From CAIJXJ01 sp964445115 (lineage in GTDB: Bacteria > Pseudomonadota > Gammaproteobacteria > Burkholderiales > Methylophilaceae), in NCBI GenBank assembly GCA_964445115.1, contig CAYUJU010000045.1, forward strand, positions 1 through 19,917: a stretch of 19,917 nt of DNA, in the 5' to 3' direction. The notes under the pieces were generated by a model that saw only the letters and a list, made by a program, of their open reading frames with translations, was not told where the DNA came from and made no database searches. How positions within the stretch are numbered: position 1 is the stretch's first letter; each line of letters starts with the position of its first letter. The position numbers were made by a program, and so were the translations under genes. This document shows positions 14,943 through 19,917 of this stretch, piece by piece.

Positions 14943-15611
14943 TTGAGAACCTGTACAAGATGTTTTGTGCTGATGCTGTTGTGGTGGGCCTCCGTGGTGC
15001 AGGCGGCAAACCCGCAGATCGAATTCCAGACTAGCCAGGGCAGTTTCGTCATTGAACTGTATCCGGACAAGGCGCCCAAAACCGTGGCGAACTTTCTGGA
15101 ATACGTCGAGGACGGTTTTTACCATGGCACGGTATTCCACCGCGTGATCAACGATTTCGTGGTGCAGGGCGGCGGCCTGACCGGCGATATGCGCCAGAAG
15201 CGCACGCGCGAGGCCATCGTCAACGAGGCCAACAACGGGCTGAAGAACGAGTACGGTACCGTGGCAATGGCCCGGTTGTACGAGGCCAACTCGGCCGCGG
15301 CCCAGTTCTTCATCAACGTGGCGGACAACAAGACCCTGAACTACACTGGGCCGGATTCCGCGCACATGGGGTACTGCGTGTTCGGGCGTGTGATCCGCGG
15401 GATGGACGTGGTCGAGAAAATTTCCGACATGCCGACGCAGGTTGTCGGCAAGTTGAAGGATGTCCCCAGCCAGATGGTCATGATCGACAGGGCCGCCGTG
15501 CTGGAAACCCCAGTTCTGGCTGAAAATACCGTACAAAAACCGGCGGAACCGGAACCGGTCAAGCCAATCCAATCCAAATCTGTGAAAAAAGGAAAGAAAA
15601 AACGTGGTTAA
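14943..15611 (+). CDS. ppiA: Periplasmic peptidyl-prolyl cis-trans isomerase (cyclophilin, PpiA-like)
   Basis: A 222-residue cyclophilin that catalyses proline isomerisation during folding of exported proteins. The signal peptide is RTCTRCFVLMLLWWASVVQA. The cyclophilin fold follows, with active-site residues in FHRVI, QGGG, AAAQFFINVAD and the C-terminal YCVFGRV. A basic tail (KSVKKGKKKRG) extends past the domain and is unusual for the family. The TTG at 14943 was preferred to ATG 14928 because GGAGGGG lies about 6 nt before the TTG, inside the longer frame. The assignment as the periplasmic PpiA type rests on the signal peptide. The next gene is its cytoplasmic counterpart, overlapping by 8 bp. 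Confidence 0.87.
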   Translation: MRTCTRCFVLMLLWWASVVQAANPQIEFQTSQGSFVIELYPDKAPKTVANFLEYVEDGFYHGTVFHRVINDFVVQGGGLTGDMRQKRTREAIVNEANNGLKNEYGTVAMARLYEANSAAAQFFINVADNKTLNYTGPDSAHMGYCVFGRVIRGMDVVEKISDMPTQVVGKLKDVPSQMVMIDRAAVLETPVLAENTVQKPAEPEPVKPIQSKSVKKGKKKRG

Positions 15612-16095
15612 ACTGACAACGAATTTTGGCGAAATCACTCTGGAACTGGATGCCGATAAGGCGCCCGTAACGGTGGCGAACTTTCTGGAGTACGTGAACA
15701 GCGGCTTCTACAACAACACCGTGTTTCATCGCGTGATCGACGGTTTCATGATTCAGGGCGGCGGTTTCGAGCCCGGCATGAACCAGAAGCCGACCAACGA
15801 GCCGATCAAGAACGAGGCGGACAACGGTCTGTCCAATAAGACTTACACCATTGCCATGGCGCGCACGCCCAATCCGCATTCCGCCACCGCCCAGTTCTTC
15901 ATCAACGTGGCCGACAACGATTTCCTGAATTTCTCCGCACCGACCAGCAACGGCTGGGGATACTGCGTGTTCGGCAAGGTCGTGGCCGGGATGGAGGTCG
16001 TCGACGCCATCCGCAAGGTGCGCACCGGCAACAAGGCTGGCCATCAGGATGTGCCAGTCGAGGACGTGGTGATCGAGCGTGCCGAGGTCGTCTGA
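15604..16095 (+). CDS. ppiB: Cytoplasmic peptidyl-prolyl cis-trans isomerase B (cyclophilin)
   Basis: A 163-residue cyclophilin, essentially the length of E. coli PpiB (164). The N-terminus MVKLTTNFGEITLELDADKA is directly the fold, with no signal peptide. Active-site signatures are FHRVIDGF, MIQGGG, ATAQFFINVAD and GWGYCVFGKV. The start is GTG at 15604, with GGAAAG upstream inside the end of the preceding gene; an 8-bp overlap indicates co-translation. It is clearly a paralogue of the upstream protein (identical runs VANFLEYV, TVFHRVI and QFFINVADN). One copy acts in the cytoplasm and the other in the periplasm. Confidence 0.95.
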   Translation: MVKLTTNFGEITLELDADKAPVTVANFLEYVNSGFYNNTVFHRVIDGFMIQGGGFEPGMNQKPTNEPIKNEADNGLSNKTYTIAMARTPNPHSATAQFFINVADNDFLNFSAPTSNGWGYCVFGKVVAGMEVVDAIRKVRTGNKAGHQDVPVEDVVIERAEVV

Positions 16096-16837
16096 CCGAC
16101 CGGTGCACGGCCCCGTATTTTTCATCTCTGACCTGCATCTGTGTGCGGAGCGTCCGCACACGACGCAGTTGCTGTTGAGTTTTCTCGCCACGACGGCGCG
16201 CCAGGCAGGTGCGCTGGTCGTGTTGGGAGACTTGTTCGAATACTGGATCGGCGATGATGCCATCGCCGAAGATCCTCATACCCAATCCGTGCTGCAAGCC
16301 TTCAAAGCCCTCTCCGACAGCGGTACGGCGGTGTATCTGATGCACGGCAATCGGGACTTTCTCATGGGGCGGTCATGTGTCGAAGCGGCCGGGGCCATCC
16401 TGCTGCAAGACCCGGTCTGTCTCGAAGTGGGAGGGCAGCGCGTGCTGCTCAGTCACGGCGATGCCCTGTGTACCGATGATCACGCCTATCAGGCGTTTCG
16501 GCAGCAGGTGCGTGAGCCTGCTTGGCAACAGGCTTTTCTGCAGCAGCCACTGGCGACCCGGCGTGCCCAGGTCGAAGCGCTGCGCATGCGTAGCGCGTCG
16601 GAGAAGTCTCTCAAGGCCGAGGCGATCATGGATGTGAATGCGGATGCGGTCGAGGCGATGCTGGCGGCGCACGCATCGCCGCTGTTGCTGATCCATGGCC
16701 ACACCCATCGGCCGGGCGTGCATACGCATACGGTGGATGACCATGCCTGCACGCGCTGGGTGTTGTCGGACTGGCACGAAACGGGCGATTACCTGCAGGT
16801 CGATGCCGGCGGCTGCACGCGCCATCGCATCGCTTAG
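16079..16837 (+). CDS. lpxH: UDP-2,3-diacylglucosamine diphosphatase
   Basis: A 252-residue metallophosphoesterase that hydrolyses UDP-2,3-diacylglucosamine to lipid X and UMP in lipid A synthesis, at the cytoplasmic face of the inner membrane. All calcineurin-like metal motifs are present in order: SDLHL, GDLFEYWIGDD, GNRDFL, HGDALCTDD and HGHTHRPG. The length matches the family (E. coli 240). The start is ambiguous: GTG 16079 overlaps ppiB by 17 bp, while GTG 16103 lies just after the ppiB stop and would give 244 residues. Neither has a textbook Shine-Dalgarno. The ppiB-lpxH order is commonly seen in Betaproteobacteria. It converges with the Sel1-repeat gene across 24 bp. Confidence 0.94.
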   Translation: MPRSSDRPVHGPVFFISDLHLCAERPHTTQLLLSFLATTARQAGALVVLGDLFEYWIGDDAIAEDPHTQSVLQAFKALSDSGTAVYLMHGNRDFLMGRSCVEAAGAILLQDPVCLEVGGQRVLLSHGDALCTDDHAYQAFRQQVREPAWQQAFLQQPLATRRAQVEALRMRSASEKSLKAEAIMDVNADAVEAMLAAHASPLLLIHGHTHRPGVHTHTVDDHACTRWVLSDWHETGDYLQVDAGGCTRHRIA

Positions 16838-16861
16838 GAAACACGCCGTGGATGGCGCCCC

Positions 16862-17587
16862 TTAGATTTTTGTCGGCTTGGGCTCCGCGGCCGCCGGCTT
16901 GACTGGTTTTTTCGTCGCGGGTTTAGGCGTGGGGTTAGGAGGGTACTTTGCCAACCACCAGTCGCTCGCCAGTTGTTGTGCCTCGACTTCCTGCTCCGCC
17001 AGGAGCAGGCTGGCAATTTTGTCGCGAGCAGTTGCCGCGTCGGTCATCGCTTTCTTGCCCGCCTCGTCAGGCTCCTTGCCGGTGATTGGCGTGGCAGCGA
17101 TGTCAAACCACATGTAGGCACGGATCAGATTGCGATCCGTCCCTTCGCCGTTGGCGTAGAGATTGCCCAGCATGAACTGGCCGGGGCGGTCGCCGGCGTC
17201 CGCCAGTCGCTGTGCCCACTTGAACGCTTCTTCCTGATCCACCGGAACATCGTGACCTTCGAACAGTTTGACCGCCAGCAGCCGTTGCGCGTCGGTGTTG
17301 CCCGCTTGGGCGGCCTTGCGCAGCCAACGTAGCGCCTCGCGGGTGTTCCTGGGCAGATCCCGCCCGTAGTTGTAGCGTGAGCCGAGCTCGAATTGCGCTT
17401 TGAGATCGCCCGATTCAGCCTTTTTCAACAAAACGGGATACGGCAGTTCCTCATATGCGGGAGGTTTGGGCGGGGATTTTTTCTCTTGCTTGGGTTTCTC
17501 AGCCGGCGCCTCATCGCCTTCTGCCGCCAAAGCGGGGCCGGAAAGTAGCAGACTCAACAGAAGGGGCATCAGGTTTGACAGGCGCAT
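16862..17587 (-). CDS. Exported Sel1-repeat (TPR-like) protein
   Basis: A 241-residue protein. It has a signal peptide (MRLSNLMPLLLSLLLSGPALA, cut before AEG) and a charged Pro/Lys-rich stretch to about residue 48. Tandem Sel1-like repeats follow (KAQFELGSRYNYGRDLPRNT, DAQRLLAVKLFEGHDVPVD and GQFMLGNLYANGEGTDRN), and the Lys/Pro-rich tail is about 40 residues. Sel1 repeats build solenoid scaffolds for protein contacts, and no enzymatic motif is seen. The location is probably periplasmic. The specific partner is unknown. It stands alone on the minus strand, convergent with lpxH and divergent from the small lipoprotein gene. The ATG at 17587 fits the signal peptide, though no strong Shine-Dalgarno precedes it. 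Confidence 0.82.
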   Translation of the reverse strand: MRLSNLMPLLLSLLLSGPALAAEGDEAPAEKPKQEKKSPPKPPAYEELPYPVLLKKAESGDLKAQFELGSRYNYGRDLPRNTREALRWLRKAAQAGNTDAQRLLAVKLFEGHDVPVDQEEAFKWAQRLADAGDRPGQFMLGNLYANGEGTDRNLIRAYMWFDIAATPITGKEPDEAGKKAMTDAATARDKIASLLLAEQEVEAQQLASDWWLAKYPPNPTPKPATKKPVKPAAAEPKPTKI

Positions 17588-17689
17588 GCCCGGATATTAC
17601 CGGAAAACAATTTCTGCGTAAGGGCGGATGTCATCGCTTGTGATAAGGTAGGCGTTAGCTGTTAAGGTTAGTTGATGGAGGAAAGCAAG

Positions 17690-17938
17690 ATGAAGACTGG
17701 ATATGTGGTCGCGCTATCGTGCGTGGCGTGTTTTGTCACAGGGTGTGCGACGCACCCGATGGATCACAAGCATGCGGTCTGCCACAAGGGTAAGACGATT
17801 TATGTGGATGATGCCGCGGTGGATGCCCACGTGCGGCATGGCGACTACGCACGTGCTTGTTACGGCGAAAAATATCAGGACAACGAGAAGCACGAGCGTG
17901 GCAAGAAAGATCATGACCGTGGCCATGATCATGATTGA
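17690..17938 (+). CDS. Small His-rich lipoprotein with CH...AVxAHxxHGD...C motif
   Basis: An 82-residue protein with a lipoprotein signal (hydrophobic YVVALSCVACFV, lipobox VTGC, modified C19). The mature part holds CHKGKTIYV (31-39), AAVDAHVRHGD (42-52) and C57. This short pattern recurs in many secreted bacterial proteins, usually with no assigned function. The tail (68-82) is rich in His, Asp and Lys and could bind metal; that is inference. The start at 17690 is set by GGAGG 8 nt upstream. The frame extends to 17672, but the Shine-Dalgarno lies within that extension. It is probably monocistronic, between a divergent gene and a strong terminator. The function is unknown. Confidence 0.78.
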   Translation: MKTGYVVALSCVACFVTGCATHPMDHKHAVCHKGKTIYVDDAAVDAHVRHGDYARACYGEKYQDNEKHERGKKDHDRGHDHD

Positions 17939-17962
17939 GTAGCACCGTCGATGGGATGAAAT

Positions 17963-17992
17963 GCAAAAGGCCCGCGACTGCGGGCCTTTTGC
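17963..17992. terminator. Bidirectional intrinsic terminator
   Basis: A 13-bp perfect stem (17963-17975 with 17980-17992) around the loop GACT. It has A4 on the left arm and T4 on the right arm, so it can end both the lipoprotein transcript (plus) and the dnaK-dnaJ transcript (minus), which converge here. Confidence 0.9.
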
Positions 17993-18005
17993 TTGAAGCG
18001 CGGTG

Positions 18006-19121
18006 TTACTGGAAGAAGTCCTTCACTTTCTCCATCCAGGATTTCGAACGCGGACTGTGCTTCTGCGCGTCCAGTTGGTTGATTTCCTCCAGTTCGCGCA
18101 GCAGTTCCTTCTGACGTTCGGTGAGTTTGACCGGCGTCTCGACCATCACATGACAGATCAGGTCGCCAGGCTCGCTGGTGCGCAGCGGCTTGATACCCTT
18201 GCCGCGGAGGCGGAACTTGGCGCCTGATTGCGTTTCCGGCGGAATCTTCATCTTGGCGTGACCGTCCAGCGTCGGAATCTCGATTTCGCCACCCAGTGCC
18301 GCGATGGTGAAGCTGATCGGCATTTCGCAATGCAGGTCGCCGCCATCGCGTTGGAAGATCGCGTGCTGTTTGAGGTGCACCACCACGTAGAGATCGCCCG
18401 GAGGTCCGCCGTTGACACCGGCTTCGCCTTCGCCTGAGAGGCGAATACGATCGCCTTCATCCACACCTGCAGGAATCTTGACCGCCAGTGTCTTGTGCTG
18501 CTTGACGCGGCCGTCGCCGTGACAGGTGGGGCAGGGGTCCTTGACCATCTTGCCGCTGCCGTGGCACTTCGGGCAGGTTTGCTGGATGGAGAAGAAACCC
18601 TGTTGCACGCGTACCTGGCCGTGGCCACCGCAGGTGGTACAGGTGACCGGGCTCGTGCCGGGGCGCGCGCCGGAACCGTGGCAGGTTTCGCACTCGGCCA
18701 TGACCGGAATGCGGATCTTGGTTTCGGTACCGCGTGCGGCCTCTTCCAGCGAGATTTCCATGTTGTAGCGCAAGTCGGCGCCACGGTAGACGTTGGAACG
18801 CCGGCTGCCGCCGCCGAAGATATCGCCAAAGATATCCCCGAAAGCGTCAGCAAAATTGCCGCCGCCGAATCCGCCGCCGCCCATCCCTGCCTGCGGGTCG
18901 ACCCCGGCATGGCCGTACTGGTCGTAGGCCGCACGTTTCTGTGCGTCGGACAGAATTTCGTAGGCTTCCTTGGCTTCCTTGAAGTTTTCCTCCGCCTTCG
19001 GGTTATCCGGATTGCGGTCAGGGTGGAACTTCATGGCCAGCTTGCGGTAGGCCTTTTTGATGTCATCCTCGGAGGCGTCACGGTTGACGCCCAGGATTTC
19101 GTAATAATCACGTTTTGCCAT
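18006..19121 (-). CDS. dnaJ: Chaperone protein DnaJ
   Basis: A 371-residue type I Hsp40 co-chaperone that delivers substrates to DnaK and stimulates its ATPase. The J domain is 1-70 with HPD at 33-35. A Gly/Phe-rich linker spans about 71-106. The zinc-binding region has four CxxCxGxG repeats (C144/C147, C161/C164, C183/C186, C197/C200), all intact. The C-terminal substrate domains and dimerisation end (SWMEKVKDFFQ) are present. The ATG start is preceded by a weak GAAAG. It follows dnaK by 86 bp that contain a repeat-like inverted sequence. No heat-shock promoter is in the window, so expression presumably depends on a promoter upstream of dnaK or in that gap. Confidence 0.98.
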   Translation of the reverse strand: MAKRDYYEILGVNRDASEDDIKKAYRKLAMKFHPDRNPDNPKAEENFKEAKEAYEILSDAQKRAAYDQYGHAGVDPQAGMGGGGFGGGNFADAFGDIFGDIFGGGSRRSNVYRGADLRYNMEISLEEAARGTETKIRIPVMAECETCHGSGARPGTSPVTCTTCGGHGQVRVQQGFFSIQQTCPKCHGSGKMVKDPCPTCHGDGRVKQHKTLAVKIPAGVDEGDRIRLSGEGEAGVNGGPPGDLYVVVHLKQHAIFQRDGGDLHCEMPISFTIAALGGEIEIPTLDGHAKMKIPPETQSGAKFRLRGKGIKPLRTSEPGDLICHVMVETPVKLTERQKELLRELEEINQLDAQKHSPRSKSWMEKVKDFFQ

Positions 19122-19131
19122 TGAAAGCTTT

Positions 19132-19198
19132 CACCACGGAGAACACGGAGGACACAGAGAGTAACGGATGGCTCCGTGGTCTCTGTGCGCCCCGTGGT
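19132..19198. repeat. Interspersed-repeat-like inverted sequence in the dnaK-dnaJ gap
   Basis: The left half holds three related units: CACCACGGAG, CACGGAG and CACAGAG. The right half holds their complements CTCCGTG, CTCTGTG and CCGTGGT. ACCACGG (19133-19139) pairs with CCGTGGT (19192-19198), and CACAGAG (19153-19159) with CTCTGTG (19181-19187). Sequences of the CACCACGGAG/CACAGAG type are familiar to me as intergenic repeats in many bacterial genomes. Copy number here is unknown. Confidence 0.6.
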
Positions 19199-19207
19199 TG
19201 ATCGGTT

Positions 19208-19917
19208 TTACTTCTTGTCGTCCTTTACTTCTTCGAACTCGGCGTCCACCACTTCGGCGTCGACGGTCTTCTCGCCTTGCGGCTGTGCCTCGGCACCTTC
19301 TTGTGCCTGCTGTTGGGCGTAGACCTTCTCGGCCAGTTTGTGCGCGGCTTCGGACAGCGCGTTGGACTTCGCGTCGATCGCATCCTTGTCGTCGCCCTTC
19401 AAGGCTTCCTCGACGTCCTTGATGGCAGCCTCGATCTTGTCCTTTTCGCCGGCTTCCAGCTTGTCGCCGTGTTCGCTCAGGGACTTCTTGACGCTGTGTA
19501 CCAGGCCATCGGCGGTGTTGCGTGCGTCGACCAGTTCGCGCAGCTTCTTGTCCTCGTCGGCGTGGGCGGCCGCATCTTCTTCCATGCGGCGGATTTCTTC
19601 TTCACTCAGGCCGGAGCTGGCCTTGATGGTGATATTGCTTTCCTTGCCCGTGGCCTTGTCCTTGGCGCTGACGTGCAGGATGCCGTTGGCGTCGATGTTG
19701 AAGGTCACTTCGATCTGCGGCATGCCGCGGGGTGCCGGCGGGATGTCGGTCAGGTTGAACTGGCCCAGGCTCTTGTTGCCGGAAGCCATTTCGCGCTCAC
19801 CCTGCAGCACGTGGATGGTCACGGCCGACTGGTTGTCATCGGCGGTGGAGAAGGTTTGCGATGCCTTGGTCGGGATCGTGGTGTTCTTCTGGATCAGCTT
19901 GGTCATCACGCCGCCCA
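19208..19917 (-). CDS. dnaK: Chaperone protein DnaK, C-terminal part (truncated by window end)
   Basis: The frame runs off the window edge; about 236 residues remain, beginning LGGVMTKLIQKNTTIPTK at the start of the substrate-binding domain. The beta-sandwich (QSAVTIHVLQGEREMA, GIPQIEVTFDI-like PQIEVTFNIDANGILHVSA) and the alpha-helical lid (EEEIRRMEEDAAAHADEDKK-like region) are followed by a disordered, acidic tail ending EFEEVKDDKK. That ending is the usual one for proteobacterial DnaK. The ATPase domain lies outside the window. DnaK is the central Hsp70 foldase and works with DnaJ, encoded next. Confidence 0.97.
   Translation of the reverse strand, partial: GGVMTKLIQKNTTIPTKASQTFSTADDNQSAVTIHVLQGEREMASGNKSLGQFNLTDIPPAPRGMPQIEVTFNIDANGILHVSAKDKATGKESNITIKASSGLSEEEIRRMEEDAAAHADEDKKLRELVDARNTADGLVHSVKKSLSEHGDKLEAGEKDKIEAAIKDVEEALKGDDKDAIDAKSNALSEAAHKLAEKVYAQQQAQEGAEAQPQGEKTVDAEVVDAEFEEVKDDKK

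Noticed and set aside
1..19917. tRNA, rRNA or CRISPR array
   Set aside because: No cloverleaf, rRNA-like stretch or regularly spaced direct repeats were seen; intergenic gaps are all short.

Overview
The window looks like a chromosomal segment of a betaproteobacterium. The order cysS / TPR protein / L,D-transpeptidase / two cyclophilins / lpxH, the class 2 pyrD, the adjacent dnaK-dnaJ pair and the G+C-rich codon use of most genes fit that group, perhaps Nitrosomonadales. No rRNA or other taxonomic marker is present, so the lineage is an inference. No tRNA, rRNA or CRISPR array was found. Coding density is high and the longest gene-free stretch is about 160 bp (9829-9991).

Layout. (1) 30-1943, minus: a lone, AT-richer gene for a 637-residue zinc-ribbon protein that reads like a DDE-type transposase or a domesticated relative. 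It lacks an ordinary start, and a perfect 14-bp inverted repeat covers its 5' end. (2) 2049-3856, minus: a dienelactone-hydrolase-family enzyme and pyrD. A 14-bp hairpin lies directly in front of pyrD. (3) 3919-10276, minus: a heavy-metal efflux locus. It consists of a small exported protein, then czcC-, czcB- and czcA-like genes (outer-membrane channel, periplasmic lipoprotein adaptor, inner-membrane RND pump) and finally a divergent P-II-like signalling protein. Spacing of 4-bp overlap, 2 bp and 11 bp points to one transcript for the last four. (4) 10368-11096, plus: a YcgR/PilZ-type putative c-di-GMP receptor. (5) 11121-12494, minus: cysS. (6) 12586-16837, plus: a tightly packed run of a TPR protein, an L,D-transpeptidase, a periplasmic cyclophilin, cytoplasmic ppiB and lpxH. 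(7) 16862-17587, minus: an exported Sel1-repeat protein. (8) 17690-17938, plus: a small His-rich lipoprotein, followed by a strong bidirectional terminator. (9) 18006-19917, minus: dnaJ and the 3' part of dnaK, separated by a repeat-like inverted sequence.

How genes work together. CzcCBA-type proteins form a tripartite pump spanning both membranes, and the P-II-like protein encoded last probably modulates or senses for it. The 12.6-16.8 kb run is envelope-oriented: a peptidoglycan cross-linking enzyme, a TPR partner sharing its C-terminal domain, a periplasmic folding catalyst and a lipid A enzyme. DnaK and DnaJ form the general chaperone pair.

Most of the window is ordinary chromosome. The points most worth a second look are the transposase-like gene with its start-spanning hairpin, the P-II-like/RND linkage together with an NtrC-box-like palindrome at the start of the pump operon, the shared domain of the TPR/L,D-transpeptidase pair, and the small lipoprotein with a CH...AH..HGD...C motif.
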